DNA of 32,207 nucleotides from a bacterium (GTDB taxonomy: Bacteria; Arandabacterota; Arandabacteria; Arandabacterales; Arandabacteraceae), in the NCBI GenBank assembly GCA_025774115.1, contig JALGWN010000006.1:1-32207 (forward strand), read 5' to 3'. A program made the translations under genes and the position numbers. The notes beneath the pieces were generated by a model. The model had not been told where the DNA came from and did no database searches. It worked only from the letters and a program-made list of their open reading frames with translations. This document shows positions 8,741 to 17,802 of the stretch, in pieces. How positions within the stretch are numbered: the first letter of the stretch is position 1; each line of letters opens with the position of its first letter.

Positions 8741-9564
8741 ACCTTGTGCTCCTCTATATACCGTCTTATGGAGCGGAGTATCCTGACTCCCGGACCGGCC
8801 CCCTCCATGTCTTTCCAGGTGCGAACGGACGACCTGGTCTCGGACCATGGGCCGGCGAGATCGACGGGCACCTGGCGGAGCCAGGCGCCCCGTTCCGGAT
8901 GCGGCATGACGGCCGCCACATTGCCGTCCGTATTCGAGATGGCGGCTGCAAACTTCACGGAACCGTTGGGATCGTCGGGGAAACCTTTGGGCGTGCCACC
9001 GTCCGGCCGGCAGTATCTGAGTACGATCCGGCCGTCACCGTCCAACCTCTCGAAAAGACCGGGATCGCTTGATGTGAATCGTCCCTGGCAATGGGCTATC
9101 GGAATCGGAAGCACCTCTTCCGGTTCGAGATCGCACGTCAACACGCATCGCGCCGGCTCGGGCCCCGGTGTCACGAAGACCCAGTTGGCATAATAGCCGT
9201 CCCTGCCCATTCCCTTGTTGGGTGCGAGTGCAAGGTCGATCCTCTGCCCGGCCGGCCCGGGTACAAGACCCGATTCCACCAGAACCTGTGCGCCGTTACA
9301 TATTCCGACAACAGGCTTGCCTCGTGCCGCCTGCTCCATGAGTACGGCCATTATGTCTTCTCCCGCTGCGATCGCTCCCCCGCGGACTCTGTCTTCATAA
9401 GAGAAGCCTCCGGGCAAAACGAAACCGTCGAAGTCCTCAATAGCGGCATCGGCGCGGTTCCATCTCACTACACTTGCATCCATGCCCGCGGCATCCAGAG
9501 CCCGCGCTGTCTCATATTCGCAATTGACACCTGGAAACTGGACGATACAGATGCGAGGTTTCAT
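8737..9564 (-). CDS. purQ: FGAM synthase glutaminase subunit PurQ
   Basis: Class I glutamine amidotransferase that supplies ammonia to PurL for conversion of FGAR to FGAM. The 275-residue protein has the N-terminal FPGVNCEYETARAL, an oxyanion-loop region FVLPGGFSYEDRVRGG, the nucleophile C89 in GICNGAQ, and H222 and E224 in MPHPERGAW completing the triad. The length is slightly above the compact Bacillus type (about 227 residues) and resembles the longer PurQ seen in archaea and several other phyla. ATG 9564 lies 3 nt after the purL stop; the stop overlaps purS as ATGA. Confidence 0.96.
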   Translation of the reverse strand: MKPRICIVQFPGVNCEYETARALDAAGMDASVVRWNRADAAIEDFDGFVLPGGFSYEDRVRGGAIAAGEDIMAVLMEQAARGKPVVGICNGAQVLVESGLVPGPAGQRIDLALAPNKGMGRDGYYANWVFVTPGPEPARCVLTCDLEPEEVLPIPIAHCQGRFTSSDPGLFERLDGDGRIVLRYCRPDGGTPKGFPDDPNGSVKFAAAISNTDGNVAAVMPHPERGAWLRQVPVDLAGPWSETRSSVRTWKDMEGAGPGVRILRSIRRYIEEHKV

Positions 9565-9567
9565 GAC

Positions 9568-11916
9568 CTACCTCATCGCCTTCTCTATGGATCCGATCCA
9601 TGCCTGGTGCATCTCCGATGCCTCGAGTCTTATCACCTCTTCGTCGCCTTTCCTTATAACAAGAACGTGCCCGGGCACGGTCTTGCCGATCCTCCAGGCG
9701 CAAGCGCGATACTTCTCGAGCACGTGTTCGACCCGCTCCCAGGCCCCGGGGCGGATCTCCAGCAGAAAACCGCCGGCCTCACCGAAAAGCGCCTCTTCGG
9801 CTGCCAGGCCGTCGCCGAGATCGACACTCACATCCACGCCGGTCCTGCCCGTCCCCCACCCACCCAACACCATCTCCGCAATGGCGGTGAAAAACCCGCC
9901 CTCGCCAATATCATGGCACGCACGCGCCAGGCCGCACCTCACGATCTCGGTAACGGCATGGATACCCCTTTTCTCCTCTTCGAGGTCTATATCAGGCAAC
10001 CTCCCCTCGCCGTCGCGGCCCATCACGGCCATAAGCGCCGACCCGCCCAACCCCCGCTTGCGGCGCCCGACCAGCAGCACCAGGTTGCCCGGCTCCTTGA
10101 AGGTCAGGCTGGATACGACTGAATAATCCTCGAGGACACCGTAGCACCCGACCACCGGAGACGGAGGTATCGCAGTACCCCTGGACGATTCATTGTAGAA
10201 GCTTACATTTCCGGACACCACCGGGATGGGCTCATCGGTACCGTAGGCACTCAAGGTCTTCGCCGCCTCTCCTATTGCTTTCACGGTTTCGGTGAAATCC
10301 CCAAAGACTCGAGGCTCCTCCGGGTTCCCGAAGTTGAGGCAATCGGTAAGCGCGATGGGAACGGCGCCCACACAGGCTATGTTCCTCAGACCCTCACATA
10401 CGGTCATAAGGGCGCCCCGGTAAGCATCGAGCGAAGAGTATCTGGGGTTACCGTCCACCGAGGTGGCAATACCTATCTTGGTGCCCGGAATCGATATCAC
10501 ACAGGCATCGGCTTCCCCGGGCTTCAAGACCGACAGACCTTTCACTTCACTGTCATAGTGTCTGTAGATGTAGTGCTTGGAGGCTATCGACGTGGTCCCG
10601 AGTACGTCAAGGCACGTACGCTTGAGGTTCTTCACTTCCACTCTTACATGTTCGGACGGACCCGCCGGCCTGGAGGCGGCCTCCCGGTCATAGGAGATAC
10701 CCTCGGTTATGGTGGAGGCCGGCAGATCCGCTACCACCCGGCCCTTCCAGTACATCACCACATCCCGCCGGGCTGTGACCTCTCCTATGACCGACGCACG
10801 AGCGCCTCTATAGATGTGGGGCAGCTCGAAATCGTCGTTATAGATCCGAAGTACGGCTTCGGTGAAATGTGAAGGCACGGCCAGGCAGTATCGTTCCTGG
10901 GTCTCCGAACAGGCCACGGCGTGAGGTTCGATATCCTCGAAGGCGAGATGGCAGCGGTCCAGGTGGATCACGGCCCCAAAACCGCCGCGGTCCACGATCT
11001 CACTGACCACGCAGGCGATTCCCCCGGCGCCGAGATCCTTAAACCCTATGCTTATCTTTCGCTTGGCGACCTCGGCCAGCACCGCAGCGGTCGCCACAGT
11101 GAGCACACGCTTGAGGAACGGATCGTGAATCTGAACCGCACCGATATCCGCCATGCTTCCTTCGTCCAGGACGCGCGACGCCATCGTTGCACCACCAAGA
11201 CCGCTCCGGTCGGTCGGCTTGCCGACGAGGATGAGATCATACGGCTCGTCGCGTGCTTCGGCAGGCACGCGGCTCCTTATTATCTCTTCCTCCTTGGCAA
11301 CACCTAAGGCGATGACATTGACCAGGCAATTGTCGTCATAGCGACGATCGAAGAACACATCCCCCCCGACATTGGGAACACCGAGGGCGTTGCCGTATTC
11401 CCAGATCCCCCGGACGACGCCTGCCGCAATCTCCCGCACGGTCTCGGCATTCGGCCCGTCCGGATCGCCGAACCGCAGGGCATCCATCACCCCCACCACA
11501 TCGGCACCCATGCAATAGACATCCCGAACGATGCCGCCTATGCCGGTTGCCGCCCCCTCCACCGGAAGGATCTGCGACGGGTGATTGTGGCTCTCGTGTG
11601 CTACGACCAGTACGTATCTCTCACCATCCACCTCCGCCAGCCTCACGACTCCCGCATCCTCACCGGGCCCGAGAATCACCCTGCTCCCTTCAGTCGGGAG
11701 GTAACGCTTGAGTATGTGTTTGCTGCTCTTATAGGAGCAGTGCTCGCTCCACATGATGTCGAATATGAAGAGCTCCACTACGGTCGGGTCCCTTCCGATG
11801 AGTTCTTTTATCCGATGGGCTTCCTCCGGAGACAGATCCACCCCGACCGATTTAAGCGTCCCGGCCACTTCGGCTTCACTTCCTTTGAGTTGCACCGCCA
11901 TAGTCGATTTTTTCAA
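9568..11916 (-). CDS. purL: FGAM synthase large subunit PurL (small-type)
   Basis: ATP-dependent synthetase subunit that turns FGAR plus ammonia into FGAM, working with PurQ and PurS. The protein is 782 residues, the small PurL type without a fused glutaminase. The N-terminal catalytic region reads FDIMWSEHCSYKSSK (H59 and nearby) followed by GPGEDAGVV; two AIR-synthase-like halves follow, with DLGAGGIACVVSE in the first and CHDIGEGGFFTAIAEM in the second. The reported start is TTG 11916, overlapping the purB stop as TTGA like other junctions here. An ATG five codons in (11901) is the alternative; neither has a strong ribosome site. Confidence 0.95.
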   Translation of the reverse strand: MKKSTMAVQLKGSEAEVAGTLKSVGVDLSPEEAHRIKELIGRDPTVVELFIFDIMWSEHCSYKSSKHILKRYLPTEGSRVILGPGEDAGVVRLAEVDGERYVLVVAHESHNHPSQILPVEGAATGIGGIVRDVYCMGADVVGVMDALRFGDPDGPNAETVREIAAGVVRGIWEYGNALGVPNVGGDVFFDRRYDDNCLVNVIALGVAKEEEIIRSRVPAEARDEPYDLILVGKPTDRSGLGGATMASRVLDEGSMADIGAVQIHDPFLKRVLTVATAAVLAEVAKRKISIGFKDLGAGGIACVVSEIVDRGGFGAVIHLDRCHLAFEDIEPHAVACSETQERYCLAVPSHFTEAVLRIYNDDFELPHIYRGARASVIGEVTARRDVVMYWKGRVVADLPASTITEGISYDREAASRPAGPSEHVRVEVKNLKRTCLDVLGTTSIASKHYIYRHYDSEVKGLSVLKPGEADACVISIPGTKIGIATSVDGNPRYSSLDAYRGALMTVCEGLRNIACVGAVPIALTDCLNFGNPEEPRVFGDFTETVKAIGEAAKTLSAYGTDEPIPVVSGNVSFYNESSRGTAIPPSPVVGCYGVLEDYSVVSSLTFKEPGNLVLLVGRRKRGLGGSALMAVMGRDGEGRLPDIDLEEEKRGIHAVTEIVRCGLARACHDIGEGGFFTAIAEMVLGGWGTGRTGVDVSVDLGDGLAAEEALFGEAGGFLLEIRPGAWERVEHVLEKYRACAWRIGKTVPGHVLVIRKGDEEVIRLEASEMHQAWIGSIEKAMR

Positions 11917-13214
11917 CAGCTGCCTATGCCTATGTCGCGAAGTATCCTGTCGGTATGCTTCGTGTAGTAGGTGGGATCGAAAACCGCATCCAGGCCGTCG
12001 TCACCCAGAGCCTCAACGACTTCCCTGTCCATAGAGGCCTGGTCCTTGAGGCTCCTGCCCTCGGCATACGCGTCCTGCGCCAGCCGCTGCACCCGCTCAT
12101 AGGCCGGCCTCCGCTTCCAGCCGGCCTCGAGAAGACAGAGCATGAGGCGCTGGGAATAAACCATCCCGCCGGTGATATCGGTGTTCTTGAGCATTCGCTG
12201 GGAGTTTATCTTGAGCCCCCCCAGGATCTCGGCCAGGCATACGGCCATGTAGTGGACCGCTATGGTACTGTCCGGGAGTATCACACGCTCCACCGAGGAG
12301 TGACTGATGTCCCGTTCATGCCAGAGCGCGACGTTCTCCATGGCCGCCAGCGCATTGGCCCGAACAAGGCGGCTCAGACCGGTTACCCGTTCCAGGGTGA
12401 CCGGATTCCGCTTGTGCGGCATCGAGGAAGAACCCTTCTGCCCCTTGGTAAAAGGTTCCTCGACCTCTCCCACCTCGGTCCTCTGCAGATGCCTGAGCTC
12501 GACCGACACCTTTTCCATGATGCATGCCGCCAGAGCCAGCGAGCAGAGATAATCCGCATGCCTGTCTCTCTGCACGACCTGGGTGGCCGGTCGTTCGTAC
12601 CCTATCCCCAGGGAGCCGAGTGCCCGCTCTTCGATCTCAGGCGGAAAGTGAGAGTAGTTACCCACAGCACCCGAGATCTTACCGACGCAGACACCGTCGC
12701 GGGCCCTCTCGATGCGGGCCACCGCCCTTCCAATGTCGTTATACCAGACTGCGAATTTAAGGGCGAGGCTCATCGGTTCGGCATGCATACCGTGCGTACG
12801 CCCTATTGTGAGGGTCTCCCGATGCCGGTCGGCCAGCCGGCCCGCCTCCAGGCGGACCTTCGTGAGCTCACCGATGACAAGCTGCGTGGCATCTTCTATG
12901 ACGAGCGCCAAAGCCGTGTCGAGAACGTCGGAGGATGTGACCCCCATGTGGAAATAGGCACTGTCTTCACCCAGGCTCTCACCGACCGTCTCCACAAAGG
13001 AGAGCACATCATGCTTGGTTACCTCTTCCAGTTCTCTCATCCGTCGGGCATCGTACCGGGCGTGTTCTCTGATCCTCTTCGCTGCATCCCCGGGCACGCG
13101 GCCTTCGGCGGCCAGGGCGTCCACGATCGCCAGTTCGACCGCAAGCCAGGTATCAAGCTTCCGTTTCTCACTCCAGACTTCAGCCATCTCCGGCAGGGTA
13201 TATCTTGCTATCAC
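11913..13214 (-). CDS. purB: Adenylosuccinate lyase
   Basis: Catalyses two eliminations in purine synthesis: SAICAR to AICAR and adenylosuccinate to AMP, each releasing fumarate. The 433-residue product belongs to the fumarase/aspartase superfamily: HMGVTSSD near residue 89, IGRTHGMHAEP (H141, a catalytic-site histidine) and the superfamily signature GSSSMPHKRNP (261-271) on the flexible active-site loop. Start is GTG 13214 with a GGGGGGGA purine run about 6 nt before it. Immediately upstream is an inverted-repeat element (13229-13281) separating it from htrA. It heads the purB-purL-purQ-purS-purF run. Confidence 0.97.
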   Translation of the reverse strand: MIARYTLPEMAEVWSEKRKLDTWLAVELAIVDALAAEGRVPGDAAKRIREHARYDARRMRELEEVTKHDVLSFVETVGESLGEDSAYFHMGVTSSDVLDTALALVIEDATQLVIGELTKVRLEAGRLADRHRETLTIGRTHGMHAEPMSLALKFAVWYNDIGRAVARIERARDGVCVGKISGAVGNYSHFPPEIEERALGSLGIGYERPATQVVQRDRHADYLCSLALAACIMEKVSVELRHLQRTEVGEVEEPFTKGQKGSSSMPHKRNPVTLERVTGLSRLVRANALAAMENVALWHERDISHSSVERVILPDSTIAVHYMAVCLAEILGGLKINSQRMLKNTDITGGMVYSQRLMLCLLEAGWKRRPAYERVQRLAQDAYAEGRSLKDQASMDREVVEALGDDGLDAVFDPTYYTKHTDRILRDIGIGSC

Positions 13215-13228
13215 CTGTGATCCCCCCC

Positions 13229-13281
13229 TAGCCCGGATTATTCACAAGCCCTCTGCTGAGGTTTATGAATAGTCCGGGCTA
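13229..13281. repeat. Family A inverted-repeat element, short copy (MITE-like)
   Basis: A 53-bp element whose 16-nt ends (13229-13244, TAGCCCGGATTATTCA, and 13266-13281) are inverted repeats matching at 15 of 16 positions. A second small stem, CCTC/GAGG around a TGCT loop, lies inside. The first 25 or so bases and the last 24 closely match the ends of the 180-bp element at 21431-21610, so this looks like an internally deleted version. On the transcribed strand the htrA stop TAG (13281-13279) is formed by the element's end, and its other end abuts the G-run used as the purB ribosome site. Confidence 0.85.
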
Positions 13282-14532
13282 CTCTTCCGGACGCTCCTCG
13301 ACCTTGACTCTCATCGTTGCTTCTTTGCCCTCCCGCAACACGTCGAATTCCAGCACGTCACCGACCCGCGCCCCGAAGATGGCCCGGCGGGCCGTATCAT
13401 AGTTCGTGGCCTCTTCCCGGTTTACTCCTATGATGATATCTCCCCTCCTAAGGCCCGCCTTGTACGACGGGCTCTCAGGGTCGGCCTCCGAGATGATAAG
13501 CCCCCGGGCCGAACTCAGGCCGAGAGAGCGGGCTATCATAGGGGTCACTTCCTGGACCTTGAGCCCGATCCAGATCCGCCTTATCCTCCCGTAGGTAGCT
13601 ACCTCATCCACGATGTACTTCACCCTGTTCACCGGGATGGCGAAACCGAGCCCCATCGATCCGCCGCTCTGGGTGATTATGAAAGTGTTGACCCCCACAA
13701 CCTCCCCCAGGCAATTGACCAGGGCCCCCCCGCTGTTTCCCGGATTGATGGCCGCATCGGTTTGAATCATGTCCTTATAGACACCGAGCACGCCTTCACT
13801 GGTCGTGACGTTCCTGTGGAGCGCGCTTATCACACCAGCGGTCACCGTGGGGTGGCTATCTTGCAGGAGATAGCCGAACGGATTTCCTATGGCGACAGCC
13901 CACTCGCCGATCAGGAGGGAGTCGGAATTCCCCAGCCGGGCAAAGGGCAGGTGCTCACCGTCGATGCTCAAGAGCGCAAGGTCGTAGTCGGAATCGCCGG
14001 CTATCACCTCGGCATCGAACTGGCGACCGTCGGTGAGGGTCACCTTGATCTCGGCTGCATCCCTCACCACATGTTCGTTTGTTACAACATGCCCGTCGGG
14101 GCTTATGACTACACCCGAGCCCAAAGACGGTATTTTCCTGACATACTCTCTGTCACCGTAGAAGTCCCTGAAGAACTGGTCGAAGAACGGGCTCCTGAAA
14201 GGCGTACGCGGAGAGGCCCTCACAACCCTGGTCTGTATCACGCTTATCGAAACCACCGCCGGCCCCACCCTCTCGGCCGCATCGACTATCGAGGTCTTTC
14301 GAGAGGCGTCGATCTCCCTGTTTAGGGTGAGAATGTCCCGCGCCTCCGTCGCTTCCCCGGCGCCGGACGGCGGCCCTTCACGGCCTGCAGTGAACACCTC
14401 GAGACCGGCGGCCGTCTCTTCCGTGCGAACCCCCGGCTGGTCGCCTGCGGGTTCAGGCTGAGGCAGCCGCCAGAGAAGTGCGACCATGAAACCGAGGAAA
14501 CACGCGATCACAATCGTAACCAATGTCTTCAT
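13279..14532 (-). CDS. HtrA/DegP-family serine protease with one PDZ domain
   Basis: Envelope quality-control protease of the trypsin-like S1C family. The 417-residue product has an N-terminal membrane anchor or uncleaved signal (about 3-21), a low-complexity Pro/Gly/Glu spacer to about residue 65, the protease domain with triad H154 (TNEHVV), D184 (YDLAL) and S267 (GNSGGA), and a single C-terminal PDZ domain (about 310-410, with AGLRRGDIIIGVN). One PDZ makes it closer to DegS than to two-PDZ DegP. ATG 14532 has GAGG with a 6-nt spacer. The gap from the transaldolase gene is 8 nt. The stop codon lies inside repeat A1. Confidence 0.93.
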   Translation of the reverse strand: MKTLVTIVIACFLGFMVALLWRLPQPEPAGDQPGVRTEETAAGLEVFTAGREGPPSGAGEATEARDILTLNREIDASRKTSIVDAAERVGPAVVSISVIQTRVVRASPRTPFRSPFFDQFFRDFYGDREYVRKIPSLGSGVVISPDGHVVTNEHVVRDAAEIKVTLTDGRQFDAEVIAGDSDYDLALLSIDGEHLPFARLGNSDSLLIGEWAVAIGNPFGYLLQDSHPTVTAGVISALHRNVTTSEGVLGVYKDMIQTDAAINPGNSGGALVNCLGEVVGVNTFIITQSGGSMGLGFAIPVNRVKYIVDEVATYGRIRRIWIGLKVQEVTPMIARSLGLSSARGLIISEADPESPSYKAGLRRGDIIIGVNREEATNYDTARRAIFGARVGDVLEFDVLREGKEATMRVKVEERPEE

Positions 14533-14540
14533 GTCTTACC

Positions 14541-15197
14541 TCAGATCTCGGCTCCGAGCTTCTTCCAGTCGTCCATGAACTTCTTTACGCCCACATCGGT
14601 CAGGGGATGCTTGATCATCTGCTCGATCACCTTGAGAGGAACGGTGACGATGTCCGCTCCGATGAGAGCGGCCTCGAGGACGTGCAGGGGGTTCCTGACG
14701 CTCGAGACCATCACTTCGGTAACGAAGTCGTAGTTGTCATAGATCTGTACGATCTGACTTATAAGGTCCATGCCGTAGTGGGTGGCATCATCCAGCCTCC
14801 CTACGAAGGGACTGATAAAGGTCGCACCCGCCTTGGCCGCGAGCAGTGCCTGATTGGGACTGAAGATCAGCGTCGCATGGGTTCTTATACCTTCCCGACT
14901 GAGTCTTCCCACCGCCTTGAACCCTTCCTTCACAAAGGGGATCTTAATCACTATGTGTTCGCCGAGGGCGGCCAGTTTCTTGCCCTCCCGGACCATGGTG
15001 TCCGCATCCTCACCTACGACCTCTGCACTCACAGGGCCCTGAGCAATGTCGCATATCTTCTTCAGGATCTCCTTGAAGTCCCCCTTGCCTTTCTCCCTCG
15101 AGAGCAGCGTCGGATTGGTGGTCACACCGTCCAGGATCCCAAGCTCGGCAGCTTCCTTTATTTCATCGATGTTTGCGGTGTCTATGAAGAATTTCAT
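14541..15197 (-). CDS. tal: Small transaldolase (TalC/FSA family)
   Basis: Class I aldolase of the short transaldolase family, either a pentose-phosphate transaldolase or a fructose-6-phosphate aldolase. The 218-residue length is typical. [22 protein letters not shown] and IKIPF are visible; K85 is the Schiff-base lysine. E59 in SAEVV, where E. coli FSA has Gln, favours transaldolase over FSA, but this is an inference from one residue. ATG 15197 has AAGGAGG with a 6-nt spacer. It lies 15 nt after truA and 8 nt before htrA. Confidence 0.94.
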   Translation of the reverse strand: MKFFIDTANIDEIKEAAELGILDGVTTNPTLLSREKGKGDFKEILKKICDIAQGPVSAEVVGEDADTMVREGKKLAALGEHIVIKIPFVKEGFKAVGRLSREGIRTHATLIFSPNQALLAAKAGATFISPFVGRLDDATHYGMDLISQIVQIYDNYDFVTEVMVSSVRNPLHVLEAALIGADIVTVPLKVIEQMIKHPLTDVGVKKFMDDWKKLGAEI

Positions 15198-15212
15198 TCA
15201 TGCCCTCCTTGC

Positions 15213-15959
15213 TCAGTACTCCACCCCGACAAGATAAAGACCTTGAGGCGGGGCACAGGGTCCCGCTCTGTTTCTGTCCCGACTTGACAGTATATCAAAA
15301 AGATCGCCGGGTTGAAGCTTTCCTCTTCCCACTTCGACCAGGGTGCCCGTGAGGAGGCGGACCATTCGCCTCATGAACCGGTTGGCAGTGAAAATCAGCG
15401 CCAGGCCCTGCGGATCGATCTCCGCGACACCGAACTCTTTCATCTCAATCCAGGGGCTCCGCTGCTCGTCCTTATAGGTATAGGCGGAAAAATCATGCTG
15501 TCCCACGAGTGCATCCCCCGCCTTCCGGATCGCGTCTCCGTCCAGGTCCCAGTTCACATACCACCGGCGCATCCGCCAGACCGCAGTCGGCCTGGTGGCT
15601 ATCTCATAGCGATAGGTTCGCTCACGGGCATCGAACCGGGCGTTGAAAGCCAGCGGAACATCCGAGGCGTCCACCACTTTGACATCGGGAGGCAGAAGCG
15701 AGTTCAGTGCGTTCTTCATTTCCTCCGCCGTCATGGTCGAGACCGAGCTGAAGTTCACGGTCTGGCCCACGGCATGAACACCGGAATCGGTTCTCGCCGC
15801 CGTCACTATCTCCGGCTCTCCTCCCATAAGCCCACCCAGCACACGGACCAACTCACCCTCGACCGTCCTCACCTTGGGCTGTTTCTGCCAGCCGCAGAAA
15901 TCACTGCCGTCGTATTCAATCGTGAGCCTGATATTTCTTACCCTAACCTTCTCCGCCAA
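15213..15959 (-). CDS. truA: tRNA pseudouridine(38-40) synthase TruA
   Basis: Converts uridines 38-40 of the tRNA anticodon arm to pseudouridine. The 248-residue protein has LTIEYDGSDFCGWQKQP near the N-terminus and the catalytic aspartate D58 in ARTDSGVHA; FTANRFMRRMVRLLTG in the C-terminal half is also conserved. Start is TTG 15959, supported by GAGG with a 6-nt spacer; no ATG or GTG fits. It follows ecfT by 3 nt. The ecfT-truA adjacency is well known from Firmicutes, though here the usual ecfA ATPase genes are absent. Confidence 0.96.
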   Translation of the reverse strand: MAEKVRVRNIRLTIEYDGSDFCGWQKQPKVRTVEGELVRVLGGLMGGEPEIVTAARTDSGVHAVGQTVNFSSVSTMTAEEMKNALNSLLPPDVKVVDASDVPLAFNARFDARERTYRYEIATRPTAVWRMRRWYVNWDLDGDAIRKAGDALVGQHDFSAYTYKDEQRSPWIEMKEFGVAEIDPQGLALIFTANRFMRRMVRLLTGTLVEVGRGKLQPGDLFDILSSRDRNRAGPCAPPQGLYLVGVEY

Positions 15960-15962
15960 TGT

Positions 15963-16733
15963 CTACCTCATCAAGATAAGAACCACCAGCAACCCAATAC
16001 CGCTACTCCCGAAGATAATCTCATTGGTGCCCACCCTCAAGTCCGGCGAGCGGGGCACACGATAGCCGTAACACCTCGCCTCCAGGGCATAGCTCAGACT
16101 CACCGACCGCCTCATGGCGGACTCAAGAAGAGGCACGATCAGAGTTACCACCGACCTTACCCTGTTCACAAGCCCCGAGGTCGCCTGCCCCCTAAGCATC
16201 TGGGCGGCCTTTATGCGCTCGGCCTCTTCAAACATGACGGGCACAAATCGCAGGGAGATCGATATCAGGGTTGCGAACTCGGCCGCGCGCCGCCCAACCC
16301 GGCCTCTGACGCGGGACACAAGCAGCAGGCTGTCCCCAATCTCAGCCGGACTGGTCACGACGGTGAGCAGCGTTGCCGCCAGAATCATCAGCGCAAGTCT
16401 CACCGAAAAGAGCCCGGCAACGTTCAAGGCCTCGTAGCTCAGGCGCTCTACCTCCGCGCCGCGGGGGAAAACCAGATTGACTGCAAAGGACAGGGCGAAC
16501 ATCCAGGCGAAATACTTGAGGCTGTCCAGATAGAACCAGAGTCTCACCCGCGATGCCAGGCAGAGTGCCGCGATATAGACAGCCGTCACAGCCATAGCCG
16601 GCCACGAGCCGCAGAGGAGCACACAGGCGATCAGAAGGCAGAACACCAGGAGTTTGGCGGCAGGATCCAGACCGTGAAGCGGAGACTCCAGTGCCATGTA
16701 ACGGCCGAATCTCTGTTTCACACTCCAGGTCAC
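15963..16733 (-). CDS. Energy-coupling factor transporter transmembrane protein EcfT (CbiQ family)
   Basis: Membrane scaffold of ECF vitamin/metal importers; it couples two ABC ATPases to a substrate-binding S component. The 256-residue product has hydrophobic segments at about 27-60, 74-90, 108-126 and 240-255, plus the cytoplasmic coupling helices. The first Ala-Arg-Gly-type motif reads MLRG (179-182) and the second EARC (218-221), so the last residue of the second motif is Cys rather than Gly. GTG 16733 lies 5 nt after the asd stop. No ATPase or S-component gene is adjacent, although a Gx-type S-component relative is encoded at 27130-27657. Confidence 0.87.
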   Translation of the reverse strand: MTWSVKQRFGRYMALESPLHGLDPAAKLLVFCLLIACVLLCGSWPAMAVTAVYIAALCLASRVRLWFYLDSLKYFAWMFALSFAVNLVFPRGAEVERLSYEALNVAGLFSVRLALMILAATLLTVVTSPAEIGDSLLLVSRVRGRVGRRAAEFATLISISLRFVPVMFEEAERIKAAQMLRGQATSGLVNRVRSVVTLIVPLLESAMRRSVSLSYALEARCYGYRVPRSPDLRVGTNEIIFGSSGIGLLVVLILMR

Positions 16734-16738
16734 AAACT

Positions 16739-17743
16739 CTACCTGAGCCTTTCGGCTATTTGGACGGCGTTAAGCGCCGCGCCTTTCCTCAGGTTGTCGC
16801 TGACGATCCACATGCAAAGCGCCCTGTCACACGTGGGGTCCCGTCTGAGTCTTCCCACGTATGTGACGTCCCGGCCCGCAGCAGATCGCGGCATCGGATA
16901 CAGGGCCGCTCCGGGATCGTCCACGACGTCGACCCCCGGAGAGGTCTCGAGGATATCCCGGGCCATAACGGGATTGACAGGCCGGTCGAATTCCGCATGT
17001 ACGGCTTCGCTGTGGCCGCGGAACACCGGCACGCGTACCGCCGTGGCCACTACATCTATCGTTGGCTCCCCCATGATCTTCCTTGTCTCACTCATCAGCT
17101 TGGTCTCTTCAAGCGTAAACCCGGTGTCGTCAAAAGGCCCGATATGCGGTATGAGGTTAAAGGCGATCGGATGCGGGAAGACCCTGGCCGGTTTAACCTC
17201 TCCACGGATAAGGGCCTCCGATTGCGATGCCAGCTCTCCACCGGCCTGAAGGCCGGCTCCGCTCACGGCCTGGTAGGTCGACACGACCACTCTGCGTAGA
17301 CGCCAGCACCGGTGCAGGGGACTGAGGACGACAACCATCTGAATCGTGGAGCAGTTGGGGTTGGCGATAATGCCCCGGTTCTTGAGAATGTCATCGGGGT
17401 TTACTTCCGGGACGACCAGTGGAACATCCTCTTCCATCCTGAAGGCGCTGCTGTTGTCTATGACAGTGACACCCCGGGACGCTATCGCTTGCGCGTAACG
17501 CTTGCTGAAACCACCCCCGGCCGCAAGGAAGCAGATGTCCGACCCGGTCACCTCATCCAATCTGAAAGGCAGAATCGGAAAGCGGTTGCCGGCTATGTCG
17601 GCAGACGTCTCCGGGTTCCTGCCGGAAGCGAACAGCCGGAGCTCCGAGAGCGGGAACCTGCGGGCAAAAAGCACCCTCGCTATTTCACTGCCGACCAGCC
17701 CGGTAGCGCCGATGATGGAAACAACCCGTCTTCCCCTGGTCAC
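16739..17743 (-). CDS. asd: Aspartate-semialdehyde dehydrogenase
   Basis: NADP-dependent reduction of aspartyl phosphate to aspartate semialdehyde, the branch point to lysine/diaminopimelate, threonine and methionine. The 334-residue sequence opens with the Rossmann motif IIGATGLVGSE (10-20). C131 in NPNCST is the acyl-enzyme nucleophile. TYQAVSGAG and VPVFRGHSEAVH supply other active-site residues. Only a GTG start (17743) is available, with GGGAG 5 nt upstream. It lies between lnt and ecfT; supply of DAP for peptidoglycan is a thematic link, not proof of co-function. Confidence 0.95.
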   Translation of the reverse strand: MTRGRRVVSIIGATGLVGSEIARVLFARRFPLSELRLFASGRNPETSADIAGNRFPILPFRLDEVTGSDICFLAAGGGFSKRYAQAIASRGVTVIDNSSAFRMEEDVPLVVPEVNPDDILKNRGIIANPNCSTIQMVVVLSPLHRCWRLRRVVVSTYQAVSGAGLQAGGELASQSEALIRGEVKPARVFPHPIAFNLIPHIGPFDDTGFTLEETKLMSETRKIMGEPTIDVVATAVRVPVFRGHSEAVHAEFDRPVNPVMARDILETSPGVDVVDDPGAALYPMPRSAAGRDVTYVGRLRRDPTCDRALCMWIVSDNLRKGAALNAVQIAERLR

Positions 17744-17802
17744 CCTTTCTCCCTACACTAGATAACAGCTCCAGCCCCTCGTCTTAACCCGAGCCGCCCC
17801 CA

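Noticed and set aside
11955-13220. 421-codon open frame on the plus strand opposite purB
   Set aside because: purB on the minus strand is certain from its motifs; the antisense translation shows no family pattern and has no credible ribosome site.
13229-13281. Rho-independent terminator after htrA
   Set aside because: The stem is long and the hairpin is followed on the transcribed strand by a G-run instead of a U-run, so it does not look like an intrinsic terminator.
15312-17249. 645-codon open frame on the plus strand across truA, ecfT and asd
   Set aside because: It runs antisense through three well-supported genes, its translation is rich in His, Gln, Arg and Pro with no domain, and such shadow frames are common in GC-rich DNA.
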